Origin: Flavobacteriales bacterium
Lineage (GTDB): Bacteria; Bacteroidota; Bacteroidia; Flavobacteriales_D; Sanyastnellaceae
Assembly (NCBI GenBank): GCA_029245065.1
Contig: JAQWQB010000105.1
Span: forward strand, 90,720 to 154,719
Direction: 5' to 3'
DNA: 64,000 bases
This document shows, one piece after another, positions 1-10,284 of this stretch (its first letter is position 1; the number at the start of each line of letters is the position of its first letter). A model generated the notes under the pieces. That model worked only from the letters and a program-made list of their open reading frames with translations, was not told where the DNA came from and ran no database searches. Position numbers and translations under genes: made by a program.

Positions 1-216
1 GTTGAAGTGACATGTTAATTGAAAATCTATGAGACTGCTCTGATCATTTGGATAGGATGACGATGGGTCCTGCGCTTCCCGTTCAGGACTGGAACTGCGA
101 ACCTGAACTCAAAGTCATTCCAATAATCAGCAAAATTCCATTTGTATCCACAGGCTGAACTGTGTAACTTATACCTCTTGTTTCGTATACCTAAATGCAA
201 TTACGCAACTTGCACT
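1..216. other. Window-edge region without a supported gene
   Basis: All three forward frames of the first bases meet stops quickly. On the minus strand a run of about 55 codons ends near base 30, but it has no recognisable motif and no good start, so I do not call it. I see no RNA gene or clear terminator. The reading frame of the next gene is open back to base 142, but that stretch does not look like a signal peptide and is treated as untranslated leader. Confidence 0.5.
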
Positions 217-3200
217 ATGCGCGCAGTTTATCTTGTCATATTCACCTTGCTTTTTAGCGCTGCTCAAGCCCAATTGGGAAATGAGTGGATTGACTATTCA
301 CGTCAGTATTGGCGCTTTCCGGTGAGCGAAAATGGAATGTACCGCATAACCTATCAAGAACTTCTCTCAAGTGGATTTCCTGTTGAGCAAGTCAATCCGG
401 CGGCGGTGAAATTATTTGGTAGGGGCGAAGAACAATATATCACTATCCAAGATGGAGGAGATAGTAGTTTTGACGAAGGGGATTATATTGAGTTTTGGGC
501 GAAGAAGAATGATGGTTGGCTCGACAAGCAAATCTATGATGATCCAACCCATCAAGTGAACGAACAGTATAGCCTCTTCAATGATACAGCTTCCTATTTT
601 TTGACATTTGCTGCTGGGAACGGACTTCGAACTGAAGCATATACGCCGGTTAATGACCCGAGTGAATTGCCAGCACTTCCCTATGTAGATTTCAAGTACA
701 GAGAAAATTATACCGAAGAGTACCTTATTGGAAAACAAGATGTCAATAGCATTTCATTGCCTTGGTATGAAGAGGCAGAAGGGTGGTTTGATACCCGTTT
801 TGCCATGGGGCAAACACGAAGTAAAACCATTGAACATCCGTTTTTATACTTGGGTGGAGATGCACCCAATGCTACTTTTAGAGCTACTTCTGCAAGTGCA
901 TCGCTCGCGGCGGGGTTTGTGAATCACCATCTTCAGGTAGGGTATGGAAGCCCCTTCCAACAAGTGGTGGATAGCATTTATTACGGCTATCAATTCAATG
1001 ATTTTAGCTGGCAGGTGCCCGTGAATGAATTGGTAGGGAATTCCACGGTGGTAATCCACCGATCTCAAGATGATTTGAACGTAGCTGCCGATTGGCATGC
1101 GGTGGGGTGGATTGAGATTTCGTACCCAAGGATAGCTAACTTCACAGCGCAGCAAACCGCTTTCAAGGCTGTTAACCTTTTCGCCCAAACAGAAGGGAAA
1201 TTGGAAATTACGTCACAACTGACAAACCCACGGTTGTTCGAAGAAGCAAATGGTTTGCTACGCGAATTCGATGTTACAGTACAAGGAGAAAATTTCCAAA
1301 GCATCGTTTCATTTCTAACCACTCCAAACATCACAAATTTGGTGTTGGTTGATGCAAACGACTTCACCGAAGTGACCAATCTCCAACCTGTTACAACCAC
1401 TGGGTATTTCGAAAATTATGCAGCAACTAACCTGGATAGCGCCTTTGTGATCATCACGGCGCCGCCATTGATGGACGCCGCCAATTCCTATGCGTTTTAC
1501 AGAGAAAACGAAGGAATGGATGTTCTCTTGGTAGATGTAGAAGAACTGTACATGCAATATGGGGCGGGCATTTGGAAGCATCCATTGAGCATTCGTCGCT
1601 TTTGCGATGACCTCCTTCAAAGCTGGGATTCAAAACCATCTCACCTCTTTTTTATTGGGAAGTCCATCTTCGAAATGAAGATCAGTGCCACCGTGGGCGC
1701 GCGCGACAATCCCATCAACTACCAAAACAACTTAGTTCCCAGCTGGGGCTACCCAACGAGTGATCTGGTGTTCACTTCTGGATTGGACGGGACGCTTTCT
1801 GAAGTGGCTATTCCAACCGGACGACTCAGTGCAAAATCACCTGAAGAAGTCTTGAACTACCTCAACAAGGTGGTGGAGTTTGAAGCGCAAGAGCCCGCAC
1901 CTTGGATGAAAAGAGTTATCCATTTCGGAGGAGGGGGAAACCAGTTCGAGCAAACACTTTTCGCCACCTACCTGAACAACTATTCTTCAGTGGTACAAGA
2001 CACGTGCTTCGGCGGAAAAGTATCTAGCTTCTTCAAGACAACCACTGACCCGATTCAGTTAAATCTATCTGATAGCATTTCCTACCTCATCAGCGACGGA
2101 GTGAGTTTGATGACTTTTTTCGGACACGCTAGTAGCACAGGGTTTGATGTGAATATTGACTCACCTTCGAGCTATGACAACCAAGGAAAGTACCCGCTCT
2201 TGATTGGGAATAGCTGCTACACCGGGAATATCCATTTGCCAACTGACTTTAGCACCAGTGAGACTTTCGTCTTGGCTCCCAACGCCGGTACAATTGGATT
2301 CATTGCCAAGGCCGACTTAGGTGCACCTTCTTACCTGAATATCTGGACCGATAACTTCTACAGGCAAACTTTTCAAGCGAATTACGGCGGATCCATCGGC
2401 CAGAACATGAAACGAGCTGTGCAGCAATTTCAAAGTGAGACACAAAATTTAATTACCGAAAATACCGCCCTCACGTTTAGCTTGCATGGGGACCCGTCTA
2501 TTGTGCTCAATTCATTCGAAGAACCAGATTTCACCGTTTCGGTTGAAGACATCATCTTCGAACCTGAAAATGTGACTTCCGACTTGGAATCATTCCAGAT
2601 GAAAGTAGCCGTTACCAATATTGGTAAAGCAGTGAATGAACCCTTTGGAATCGAACTCGTTCGTCATTTACCAAACGGACAAGACACTTCCCTTGTGGTT
2701 GATCTTGCGAGCCTCTATTTCAGAGATACTGTTGTTTTCGAACTTCCGATAGATCAGTTAAATGGCGTCGGATTGAACTCGTTTGATGTATTGGTAGACT
2801 TTCCAGGTGATCAGGTGGATGAGCTGGAAGATTTGAGCAACAACACCGTTTACGGGAAAGAGTTGTTTGTAACCAGTGGAGACTTAATTCCCGTTCACCC
2901 ATTTAATTTCGCAATTGAACCAGCGAACAGCGTACTGCTGAAAGCCAGCACAGGTGACCCGCTGGCACCTGCTCGAACGTACATCATGGAATTGGATACC
3001 ACTGACCAGTTCAATAGCCCATTGCTGCTAACCACCAGTGTAACGCAGTCAGGCGGCGTAGTAGAATGGGATGTGCCAGTTACAGCGGTCAATGAACGTG
3101 TTTATTACTGGCGAACAGCGGCTCAACCAGATGCGGGAAATGATCCCCGATGGCGTATGCACAGCTTTCAATACTTGGAAGATGAACGTGGATTCGGGCA

Positions 3201-5229
3201 GTCTCATTTTGAACAATTTAGAGACAATGCGTTCATTCAAATGGTTTTTGATGATGCCGACAATGAAGTAGAATTCACCACCGGAGAGGTAGACTTGAAA
3301 TGTACGGTGTACGGAAACCCGAACAACAGTTTCGAGATTAACGCTACACGGTATCAGATTGATTTGGAAGTCATGGACTACGCCGGATGCGGCAATCAAG
3401 CAGCTATTCACATTGCTGTGCTTGACCCAGTGACATTGGCCCCATGGGAATCGAATTACGATGACCTCTATCCTGAGAATGATTTTGACAACTTAATGAG
3501 TTGCGCTGAAGGAAGAGCACGTCCAGAAAAGTACTTCATCTTCCGTCAGAACAATGCCACAGAACTCGCGGGCCTAGCTACTATGTTAGATGCGGTCCCA
3601 GATGGGCACTACATTTTGGCCTATTCTTGGAAGTATGTCAACTACGATGGGTGGGACGCCAACGGCCCTGAATTGTACGATGCCTTTGCAGACTTAGGTG
3701 CGTTGCAATTGGGTGCAGCACAAGACAGTGTTCCATTTATTTTCTTCGTCGAAAAAGGCTTGCCTGCTTCGGCCCAAGAGATCTACGGAACAGCGCAAGA
3801 TGAACTAATTGAATTCGAAACATCACTTTCTGGAGCCTTTGGGATTGGTAAAATTCGCACGCCGAAATTTGGACCGGTTAGCGAATGGGAAGCGTTGTTT
3901 TGGGACATTGAATCTGAAGAAGGTGATAGCACACGAATTAAGGTAGCTGGGGTGAATGCCGAAGGGAATGAGTGGATTTTGAACGACCTTCCTTCCATCG
4001 ACGAAGAATGGCAAACTCTCGGAACTGAAATAGAAGCCTCTGCATATCCATACATCCGTTTGCAAGGAGACTACTTCGACCCAGAAGAACAAACTCCAGC
4101 TCAGTTGGACTATTGGCGACTCATCAGCGATCATGCTCCGGAATGTGCGTTGAATGCGGCTGAAGGATTCTTCTTTCCATCGGACACCGTGCAACAAGGA
4201 GAGCCGCTTCCTTTTGCGATTGCCATTGAAAACATCGGTGAGTTTGACATGGATAGCTTGCTGGTGAGGTACACCGTGCAGCGTTCAGGATCTCCTGCAA
4301 TGGAAGTGGAGTATGTGAGACAAGATAGTTTGAGGGTGGGCGAAACACTCTTGGATACCCTCTTCATTTCAACCAACCTGTTCTCAGGTGATATGGTCTT
4401 GAAGGTTGAAGCCAACCCACGAGATGAGAATGGCGTAGGTGACCAATTGGAGCAATTCCATTTCAACAACGTAGCCGAAATGCGCTTCTTCGTTCAAGAT
4501 GACAACATCAACCCGTTGCTAGATGTGACGTTTGACGGACAACACATCCTTCATGGCGACATTGTTTCTGCGCAACCCTACATTCGCATTGCGTTGGACG
4601 ATGAAAACCCATTCATCCTGATGGATGAGCCTTCAGATACGGCCCAATTCAAGGTGTTTGTTACTTGGCCAGATCAATCCCAACATCCGGTTTATTTCTC
4701 AGATCCGAACATCATTAATTTCTATCCGGCAACCAGTTCAGCAAACAGGTGTTACATCGAGTACCGTCCGGTGTTTGAGGCTGATGGAGCTTATGAATTG
4801 TTGGTGCAAGCGCAAGACAAAAGTGGCAACGCCTCAGGTGATCTTGACTACCGCATCGGGTTTGAAATTTACTCCAAGCCTAGCATCACGGAAGTGCTGA
4901 ACTATCCGAACCCATTCAGCACACGCACGCAATTTGTGTTCACGTTAACAGGCGTTGAGCCCCCTGATGAGGTGCTTATACGTATCATGACCATCAGCGG
5001 AAGTGTGGTGCGTGAAATTAGGAGCGATGAATTGGGCCCATTGCAAATTGGGCGAAATCAAACAGATTTTTGGTGGGATGGAACCGATCAATTCGGGGAT
5101 CAACTCGCAAATGGAATTTACTTGTATTCTGTTCAAGCAAGGCTACGCGGACAAAACCTCGATTTAAGCGCCACAAATGCATCGCCATTTTTCAAGAATG
5201 GCATTGGTAAAATGTATCTCCTTAGATAA
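217..5229 (+). CDS. Giant C25-family (gingipain-like) cysteine peptidase, PorU2-like
   Basis: This 1670-residue exported protein belongs to peptidase family C25, which contains gingipains and the T9SS sortase PorU. The start at 217 is chosen because it opens directly into a signal peptide ([19 protein letters not shown]); an ATG at 142 would add 25 non-signal residues. The catalytic dyad is visible as His637 in FFGHAS and Cys667 in GNSCYTGN. After the peptidase domain come CARDB-like beta domains (around 780-880) and a further beta-rich region. The C-terminus from about 1558 is a type A T9SS sorting domain with NYPNPF and an FlgD-like WWDGTDQFG stretch. Canonical PorU is shorter (about 1100-1300 residues), so this fits the longer paralogue often called PorU2 better; whether it processes other T9SS clients is unknown. 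The next gene starts 47 bases downstream. Confidence 0.85.
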   Translation: MRAVYLVIFTLLFSAAQAQLGNEWIDYSRQYWRFPVSENGMYRITYQELLSSGFPVEQVNPAAVKLFGRGEEQYITIQDGGDSSFDEGDYIEFWAKKNDGWLDKQIYDDPTHQVNEQYSLFNDTASYFLTFAAGNGLRTEAYTPVNDPSELPALPYVDFKYRENYTEEYLIGKQDVNSISLPWYEEAEGWFDTRFAMGQTRSKTIEHPFLYLGGDAPNATFRATSASASLAAGFVNHHLQVGYGSPFQQVVDSIYYGYQFNDFSWQVPVNELVGNSTVVIHRSQDDLNVAADWHAVGWIEISYPRIANFTAQQTAFKAVNLFAQTEGKLEITSQLTNPRLFEEANGLLREFDVTVQGENFQSIVSFLTTPNITNLVLVDANDFTEVTNLQPVTTTGYFENYAATNLDSAFVIITAPPLMDAANSYAFYRENEGMDVLLVDVEELYMQYGAGIWKHPLSIRRFCDDLLQSWDSKPSHLFFIGKSIFEMKISATVGARDNPINYQNNLVPSWGYPTSDLVFTSGLDGTLSEVAIPTGRLSAKSPEEVLNYLNKVVEFEAQEPAPWMKRVIHFGGGGNQFEQTLFATYLNNYSSVVQDTCFGGKVSSFFKTTTDPIQLNLSDSISYLISDGVSLMTFFGHASSTGFDVNIDSPSSYDNQGKYPLLIGNSCYTGNIHLPTDFSTSETFVLAPNAGTIGFIAKADLGAPSYLNIWTDNFYRQTFQANYGGSIGQNMKRAVQQFQSETQNLITENTALTFSLHGDPSIVLNSFEEPDFTVSVEDIIFEPENVTSDLESFQMKVAVTNIGKAVNEPFGIELVRHLPNGQDTSLVVDLASLYFRDTVVFELPIDQLNGVGLNSFDVLVDFPGDQVDELEDLSNNTVYGKELFVTSGDLIPVHPFNFAIEPANSVLLKASTGDPLAPARTYIMELDTTDQFNSPLLLTTSVTQSGGVVEWDVPVTAVNERVYYWRTAAQPDAGNDPRWRMHSFQYLEDERGFGQSHFEQFRDNAFIQMVFDDADNEVEFTTGEVDLKCTVYGNPNNSFEINATRYQIDLEVMDYAGCGNQAAIHIAVLDPVTLAPWESNYDDLYPENDFDNLMSCAEGRARPEKYFIFRQNNATELAGLATMLDAVPDGHYILAYSWKYVNYDGWDANGPELYDAFADLGALQLGAAQDSVPFIFFVEKGLPASAQEIYGTAQDELIEFETSLSGAFGIGKIRTPKFGPVSEWEALFWDIESEEGDSTRIKVAGVNAEGNEWILNDLPSIDEEWQTLGTEIEASAYPYIRLQGDYFDPEEQTPAQLDYWRLISDHAPECALNAAEGFFFPSDTVQQGEPLPFAIAIENIGEFDMDSLLVRYTVQRSGSPAMEVEYVRQDSLRVGETLLDTLFISTNLFSGDMVLKVEANPRDENGVGDQLEQFHFNNVAEMRFFVQDDNINPLLDVTFDGQHILHGDIVSAQPYIRIALDDENPFILMDEPSDTAQFKVFVTWPDQSQHPVYFSDPNIINFYPATSSANRCYIEYRPVFEADGAYELLVQAQDKSGNASGDLDYRIGFEIYSKPSITEVLNYPNPFSTRTQFVFTLTGVEPPDEVLIRIMTISGSVVREIRSDELGPLQIGRNQTDFWWDGTDQFGDQLANGIYLYSVQARLRGQNLDLSATNASPFFKNGIGKMYLLR

Positions 5230-5276
5230 GGTCACTTCGGCCTGAAAGAAATCGTCAATTCTCCTATCTTCGTACC

Positions 5277-6812
5277 ATGAAATTCGAAGAGCTCGATAGT
5301 AAAATCGCTAAGGCGAAACTGGGTGGAGGTGAAAAGCGCATCGAATCCCAACACAAGAAAGGAAAACTCACAGCAAGAGAGCGTGTAGAATACTTATTGG
5401 ACGAAAATTCGTTCGAAGAATTGGGTATGCTCGTTACACACCGGTCCACGAATTTTGGTTTGGAAAAGCAGAAATTCTTAGGAGATGGAGTGGTTACCGG
5501 TTTCGGTACCATTGACGGAAGACTGGTGTATGTGTTTTCACAGGATTTCACCGTAATGGGAGGTTCGTTAGCGGAAGCGCACGCAGAGAAGATTTGCAAA
5601 ATCATGGATCTTGCCATGAAAAATGGAGCCCCTGTTATCGGGTTAAACGATTCAGGTGGAGCGCGAATTCAAGAAGGTGTTGTATCCTTGGGAGGGTACG
5701 CAGATATCTTCTACCGAAATGTGAAAGCAAGTGGTGTAGTGCCGCAACTTTCAGCAATCATGGGCCCTTGTGCCGGTGGTGCGGTTTACTCACCAGCGCT
5801 TACTGATTTCATCTTCATGACCGAAGGAACGTCGTACATGTTTGTAACGGGTCCTAACGTAGTGAAAACAGTAACCCACGAAGAAGTAACAGCGGAAGAA
5901 TTAGGAGGAGCTTCGACCCATAGCACGAAAAGTGGTGTCACCCACTTCAGCTGTGAGAATGAAATTGCGACCTTAAACGCACTTCGCACGGTATTCGGGT
6001 ACATTCCACAGAACTGTGAAGATGATGTCCCATTTGTAGCCTATAACGCTACTGATGAGAACCGTCCGCACTTGGATGAGATCATCCCGGAAAGTGCCAA
6101 CCAACCATACGATATCAAGTCGGTCATCAATGGCGTAATTGATGAAGATAGCTTCTGTGAAGTACACAAAGATTACGCAGAAAACATCGTTGTAGGATTC
6201 GGTAGACTTGCCGGAAAAAGCATAGGTATTGTTGCGAACCAGCCAGCTTATTTAGCGGGTGTTTTGGACATTGATGCATCCAATAAAGCGGCGCGTTTTG
6301 TGCGTTTCTGTGATGCGTTCAACATTCCACTTCTTGTGTTCGAAGATGTGCCTGGTTTCCTTCCAGGGACAGACCAAGAATGGAACGGAATCATTTCAAA
6401 TGGAGCGAAACTACTTTATGCGTTCTCTGAAGCTACTGTTCCTCGTATTACGGTTATTACCCGTAAAGCATACGGTGGTGCGTACGATGTGATGAATTCG
6501 AAGCACATTGGCGCAGACATGAACTACGCGTGGCCAACTGCTGAGATTGCTGTAATGGGGGCGAAAGGAGCTGCTGAGATTATCTTTAAGAAAGAAATTA
6601 AGGAAGCAACTGATCCTGAGGCGAAGTGGAAAGAGAAAGAAGCAGAATATGCTGAACTTTTTGCGAATCCATACAATGCTGCAGCCCGCGGATATGTTGA
6701 TGAAGTGATCAAGCCGCATCAAACAAGAGCGAAGCTCATCAAGGCATTCGACATGTTGAAGAACAAGGTTGAACACCTTCCGAAAAAGAAACACGGCAAC
6801 ATTCCACTATAA
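5277..6812 (+). CDS. Acyl-CoA carboxylase beta subunit (propionyl-/methylmalonyl-CoA type)
   Basis: Cytoplasmic carboxyltransferase subunit of a biotin-dependent acyl-CoA carboxylase, which transfers carboxyl groups from biotin to propionyl-CoA (or another short acyl-CoA). The length of 511 residues matches the PccB/MmdA family. Two crotonase-like halves are visible: the first carries the glycine-rich oxyanion loop SGGARIQEG (GGAR at 127-130), the second [10 protein letters not shown] near 360 and the [10 protein letters not shown] segment near 397. The start ATG follows a TATCTTCG box. No biotin carboxylase or biotin carrier gene is adjacent, so the partner subunits must be encoded elsewhere. 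The beta subunit of a methylmalonyl-CoA decarboxylase has the same fold and cannot be excluded, but no decarboxylase membrane subunits are nearby. Confidence 0.93.
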   Translation: MKFEELDSKIAKAKLGGGEKRIESQHKKGKLTARERVEYLLDENSFEELGMLVTHRSTNFGLEKQKFLGDGVVTGFGTIDGRLVYVFSQDFTVMGGSLAEAHAEKICKIMDLAMKNGAPVIGLNDSGGARIQEGVVSLGGYADIFYRNVKASGVVPQLSAIMGPCAGGAVYSPALTDFIFMTEGTSYMFVTGPNVVKTVTHEEVTAEELGGASTHSTKSGVTHFSCENEIATLNALRTVFGYIPQNCEDDVPFVAYNATDENRPHLDEIIPESANQPYDIKSVINGVIDEDSFCEVHKDYAENIVVGFGRLAGKSIGIVANQPAYLAGVLDIDASNKAARFVRFCDAFNIPLLVFEDVPGFLPGTDQEWNGIISNGAKLLYAFSEATVPRITVITRKAYGGAYDVMNSKHIGADMNYAWPTAEIAVMGAKGAAEIIFKKEIKEATDPEAKWKEKEAEYAELFANPYNAAARGYVDEVIKPHQTRAKLIKAFDMLKNKVEHLPKKKHGNIPL

Positions 6813-6829
6813 AGGAAATACTACCGCAT

Positions 6830-6863
6830 AAAAAAAGGCCCGAGATTATCTCGGGCCTTTTTT
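6830..6863. terminator. Bidirectional terminator between convergent genes
   Basis: A 9-bp GC-rich stem (GGCCCGAGA / TCTCGGGCC, 6837-6857, loop TTA) is flanked by a run of A on the left and T on the right, so it can end transcription of the carboxylase gene on + and of the thioredoxin-like gene on -. Confidence 0.9.
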
Positions 6864-6878
6864 CGTTAGAAGTGATGT

Positions 6879-7523
6879 TTACTTCGCCATACGCTTAATA
6901 CTACATCCCATTGGGCGCGTAGATGGCGTTGGAATTTCTTCACCAGCTGAACACGCCTGAAGCGCATTTGCTAGCCATGGTTCTTTCACTTCCTTAGAAG
7001 AATCAACGTTGTCATCAATAGCTCCTTTGTATACAAGCTTCATTTCCTTGTCGAAAAGGTAAACGTGCGGTGTGGTACGTGCACCCATAGCGTCAGCCAA
7101 TGCATGGTTTTCGTCCACTACGTAAGGCATCTTGTATTTTGATGTTTTCGCATGCTTCTTCATCGCATCCAATGAATCGTCACCTTCGCGTTTCGCTTCA
7201 TTTGAATTAATCAACACCATTCCGAATCCGGCTTTTGCAGCAACGTCGTAAACATCGTTGTAACGTCCTTCCCATCCTTCGCTTTTTCCTTCACGTCCAA
7301 CTACAAACGGACAAGTATTACAAGAAAAAACAACGAGCAATCCGTTGTCTTCGGCAAGGGATTTCAGGGTGTGAGATTTACCATCTACACCAACCATTTT
7401 CGCATCCATCATTGGAGCTTCTGAACCAATAGCTAATGATTCAGGATCACTTTCGCCTGCCATAAAAGCAGAGCCAATAAGCGCTACCATCAATGATGCA
7501 GCTATAAAAATTGATTTTTTCAT
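6879..7523 (-). CDS. Exported thioredoxin-family protein (AhpC/TSA-like)
   Basis: A 214-residue thioredoxin-fold protein with an N-terminal signal peptide (MKKSIFIAASLMVALIGSAF), so periplasmic or membrane-facing. The redox motif is C68-N-T-C71 followed by PFVVGRE, and the cis-proline loop reads TTPHVYLFD. This arrangement is typical of the Bacteroidota thioredoxin/peroxiredoxin-like family in which CxTCP precedes an insert with NSNEAKREGDD. It probably reduces or oxidises cysteine pairs, or peroxides, in the envelope; the substrate cannot be read from sequence. It is followed by the shared bidirectional terminator, and it lies 313 bases downstream of the TM2-protein gene with a terminator between, so it is likely transcribed alone. 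Confidence 0.85.
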   Translation of the reverse strand: MKKSIFIAASLMVALIGSAFMAGESDPESLAIGSEAPMMDAKMVGVDGKSHTLKSLAEDNGLLVVFSCNTCPFVVGREGKSEGWEGRYNDVYDVAAKAGFGMVLINSNEAKREGDDSLDAMKKHAKTSKYKMPYVVDENHALADAMGARTTPHVYLFDKEMKLVYKGAIDDNVDSSKEVKEPWLANALQACSAGEEIPTPSTRPMGCSIKRMAK

Positions 7524-7836
7524 TTTTCGGGTTTTTAATAGAACAGCGCAAAGTAGAAAATGTTGTCTTTCTAAACTTCACGGAAGTGTGTTCAATTAGT
7601 TAATGAATGTTAGGGGTGAGACTGGTAGCTTTCAAAATAGTTTAAAACACCAAAAAGGCCACCCCGTTGGACGGCCTTCGTTGGTAAATAAATGAAAACA
7701 ATTAAACTATCTAAATATCTCTACATGAGAACTTACATGATGGTTTAACGCCAGAAATGCAATTCGGTTACGATTAAAGGCGAAAAAAACACGAAGAAAT
7801 CATAAGTGACTGAAAACTAGCTGAAAAAAGAGTGAA
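7524..7836. other. 313-base intergenic region
   Basis: Contains the promoter region of the thioredoxin-like gene next to 7523 (a near-match GCAAAGTAG at about 7550 but no exact Bacteroidota -7 element), and the minus-strand terminator at 7652-7678. Between 7690 and 7836 I see AT-rich sequence with no gene; the only short reading frame, 18 residues on +, has no support. Confidence 0.5.
7652..7678 (-). terminator. Rho-independent terminator downstream of the TM2-protein gene
   Basis: Read on -, AAGGCCGTCC / GGGTGGCCTT form a 10-bp stem with two G-T pairs and loop AACG, followed by TTTTTGG. It lies 159 bases past the stop of the gene at 7837. Confidence 0.7.
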
Positions 7837-8259
7837 TTAATTCCCTCCCCACATGATAAGCTGTTCATTTTGATAGTAAGGCGAAATGTCTTTGACGAAA
7901 CACAAGTGCAGGAAGTCAATGACCGGGAGAATCCCTAGTCCGCCACCGAGTGTTAATGTATAGAATACGGGGATGTAATCTTCCGTTCCCAAGTAAATCC
8001 TGTGTGCACCAAATACCCCTAATGTGAGTGTCAAACAAATGGCAACGGCTCGGGTATCTTCAACAGGAGCTATCTCAGGCATATCTTGCGTAGCACTTAC
8101 CGTCCTTTTCTTAAAAAGAACGCGCACAAAGTCCTTTACAACACGCACTTCTTTATGTCCGCGAAGATCTTCTGAACGGGGAGAACTTGAAGCATCATGT
8201 TGCGCTTGCAAACCAAGGCAAGAGGATAGCAGAACAAGAAATATGAAAATTACGCGCAT
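7837..8259 (-). CDS. TM2-domain membrane protein with signal peptide
   Basis: A 140-residue protein. Residues 1-19 form a signal peptide ending LGLQAQ. Residues of about 70-115 form the TM2 domain: two hydrophobic helices separated by a short turn, with the family hallmark GVFGAHRIYLG in the first and GGGLGILPVIDF in the second. TM2 proteins are widespread in Bacteroidota; no biochemical role is established. The linker (20-65) is charged. The queA gene is 43 bases upstream on the same strand, so co-transcription with queA is possible but functional linkage is not suggested by the sequence. Confidence 0.8.
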   Translation of the reverse strand: MRVIFIFLVLLSSCLGLQAQHDASSSPRSEDLRGHKEVRVVKDFVRVLFKKRTVSATQDMPEIAPVEDTRAVAICLTLTLGVFGAHRIYLGTEDYIPVFYTLTLGGGLGILPVIDFLHLCFVKDISPYYQNEQLIMWGGN

Positions 8260-8302
8260 GATATACTAACGTTCATAGCGCAAGTTTAGGATATTCTACT
8301 GA

Positions 8303-9352
8303 TTAAAGAATCAACATCGCATCACCGTACGCATAGAAGCGGTACTTCTCCTTAATTGCTGTTTGGTAAGCTTCCTGAATCAAATCGTATCCCCCGAATG
8401 CAGACGCCATCATCAACAAAGTAGATTCTGGTGTGTGGAAGTTCGTAATCATTGCATCCGCAATTTTGAACTCATATGGAGGGAAGATGAACTTGTTCGT
8501 CCACCCATCGAAAGGCTTCAGACGGTTGTAAGTGCTCACAGAAGATTCAATTCCGCGCATAGACGTTGTTCCAACAGCGCAAACTTTACGCTTGGCGTCC
8601 TTCGCTTCATTCACTTTATCAGCTGTGTTCGCAGGAATAATCACCTGCTCACTGTCCATCTTGTGCTTAGTTAGATCTTCTACTTCCACCGGACGGAAAG
8701 TACCCAATCCTACGTGTAGTGATATTGTTCCGAATTCGATTCCCTTCAACTCAAGACGCTTCAACAATTCTCTACTGAAGTGGAGTCCAGCGGTAGGAAC
8801 AGCAACGGCTCCTTCGTTCTTAGCGTAGATCGTTTGGAAACGCTCTGCATCAGAAGGCTCAACATCACGATCAATGTACTTTGGAAGAGGCGTTTCACCC
8901 AACTGATACACCGTCTGCTTGAATTCTTCATGCGTCCCATCAAACAAGAAACGAAGTGTTCGTCCTCTTGATGTGGTGTTGTCAATTACTTCAGCAACCA
9001 ACTCATCGTTGTCTCCGAAGTAAAGCTTGTTTCCAATACGAATCTTTCTCGCCGGATCAACCAATACATCCCAAAGAAGGCTCTCACGATTCAACTCGCG
9101 AAGAAGGAAAACCTCAATAGTTGCTCCAGTCTTTTCTTTGTTTCCGTACAATCTTGCCGGGAACACTTTCGTGTCATTCAACACCATGATGTCGCCTTCG
9201 TCAAAATAGTCAAGAACGTCCTTGAACATCCGGTGCTCAATCTTTCCTGTGTCACGATGGATAACCATCAACCTTGACTCATCACGATTGTCTTTTGGAT
9301 GTTGTGCAATTAATTTCTCTGGCAATTCAAACTTAAACTGTGAAAGCTTCAT
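8303..9352 (-). CDS. queA: S-adenosylmethionine:tRNA ribosyltransferase-isomerase
   Basis: QueA transfers and isomerises the ribosyl group of S-adenosylmethionine onto preQ1-modified tRNA, giving epoxyqueuosine at wobble position 34. The 349-residue length is standard. Recognisable family segments are [12 protein letters not shown] at the N-terminus, [12 protein letters not shown], the central AGLHFS / VGLGTFRPV block, and the C-terminal [15 protein letters not shown]. The gene follows truB on the same strand with a 103-base gap that holds its own -7 promoter element. Both neighbours modify tRNA, which is consistent with a tRNA-modification cluster. No other queuosine genes are in the window. 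Confidence 0.97.
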   Translation of the reverse strand: MKLSQFKFELPEKLIAQHPKDNRDESRLMVIHRDTGKIEHRMFKDVLDYFDEGDIMVLNDTKVFPARLYGNKEKTGATIEVFLLRELNRESLLWDVLVDPARKIRIGNKLYFGDNDELVAEVIDNTTSRGRTLRFLFDGTHEEFKQTVYQLGETPLPKYIDRDVEPSDAERFQTIYAKNEGAVAVPTAGLHFSRELLKRLELKGIEFGTISLHVGLGTFRPVEVEDLTKHKMDSEQVIIPANTADKVNEAKDAKRKVCAVGTTSMRGIESSVSTYNRLKPFDGWTNKFIFPPYEFKIADAMITNFHTPESTLLMMASAFGGYDLIQEAYQTAIKEKYRFYAYGDAMLIL

Positions 9353-9388
9353 GTATGTGGTGTTTTAATAGCCTTAAAAAAGGGTTGG

Positions 9389-9396
9389 CAAAAGTA
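9389..9396 (-). promoter_or_regulatory. Candidate -7 element of queA
   Basis: On - the octamer reads TACTTTTG, matching the Bacteroidota TAnnTTTG consensus, 37 bases before the queA start. No clear -33 TTG at 17-23 bases. Confidence 0.5.
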
Positions 9397-9455
9397 GTGA
9401 AAAATGACGTAAAAATCCAGTTAGTAAAGACATTCAATGACTTGAGGCGCTGTGT

Positions 9456-10214
9456 TCAGCCTTGAGAGGAGGCTTCCTCGGGAGCTTCGTAAGGTTCCAT
9501 TTTGGCTACCATGGCCTCAAATTCTTCAAGCGTCAATGCGTTGTCAATATGGTAATCGCCGCTCGCATATCTTCTCAAGGCATTCAAATAGCCTCCACTC
9601 TCTACTTTTCGACCTAAATCAAAAGCCAAAGAGCGGATGTAGGTTCCCTTGCTACAAACCACGTCAAAATCAACTTCAGGCACACGAATGTCGGTCAAGT
9701 CAAACTTGAATAGTTCAATGGCACGTGGTGCAATCTTAGGGTCAATTCCTTGCCGTGCAGAGAGGTAAGCGCGCTTGCCATTTATTTTCTTGGCCGAAAA
9801 TGCCGGGGCAATTTGATCGTATCCTGGAAGAAAAGAAGCAGCGGTCTCATGCAGTTGCTCAGCAGTAAGGTGTTCCGTTGGAAATTGAGCGTCTTCCTCT
9901 GTCTCCGTGTCATAAGACGGAGTGGTAGCACCCAATACCATGGTGCCCGTGTACGACTTGTTTTCAGCCTGTAAGTACTGAATTTGCTTGGTCATTTTCC
10001 CAGTGCAGATGACCAATAAGCCCGTGGCCATTGGGTCCAATGTTCCTGCGTGTCCTACTTTGATTTTCTTCCCTAATTTCAAGTTCCATCTGAGTTGGTT
10101 ACGCACCTTATTGACCACGTCAAATGATGTCCAACCTTTGGGCTTGTCAATGAGCAAGAGGGTCCCTTCTTTGAAATCGGCAGCTACCGCGAAGCTATTT
10201 GGTATCTTCTCCAT
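9456..10214 (-). CDS. truB: tRNA pseudouridine(55) synthase
   Basis: TruB converts U55 in the T-loop of tRNAs to pseudouridine. The protein has 252 residues from the chosen ATG at 10214; a TTG three codons upstream is an alternative. The motif GHAGTLDP carries the catalytic aspartate D60, preceded by LLIDKPKGWTSFD, the usual N-terminal family signature, and followed by TKQIQYLQAENKSYTG and KGTYIRSLAFDLG near the C-terminus. It is divergent from the kelch-protein gene (70 bases between starts) and precedes queA on the same strand. The C-terminus is short and lacks a PUA domain, as is common in TruB from Bacteroidota. Confidence 0.96.
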   Translation of the reverse strand: MEKIPNSFAVAADFKEGTLLLIDKPKGWTSFDVVNKVRNQLRWNLKLGKKIKVGHAGTLDPMATGLLVICTGKMTKQIQYLQAENKSYTGTMVLGATTPSYDTETEEDAQFPTEHLTAEQLHETAASFLPGYDQIAPAFSAKKINGKRAYLSARQGIDPKIAPRAIELFKFDLTDIRVPEVDFDVVCSKGTYIRSLAFDLGRKVESGGYLNALRRYASGDYHIDNALTLEEFEAMVAKMEPYEAPEEASSQG

Positions 10215-10284
10215 GGGGCGCAAATTAGGAATTGATATTTCACCTTCTAGGGAAAAGCAGTATTTTCGGGAAAATCATTTACCA

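Noticed and set aside
7690..7836. Short + reading frame (18 residues) in the intergenic region
   Set aside because: Too short and without any supporting context.
9988..10284. Upstream extension of the kelch-protein frame by 99 codons
   Set aside because: Overlaps truB antisense and does not resemble a protein; the signal peptide begins at 10285.
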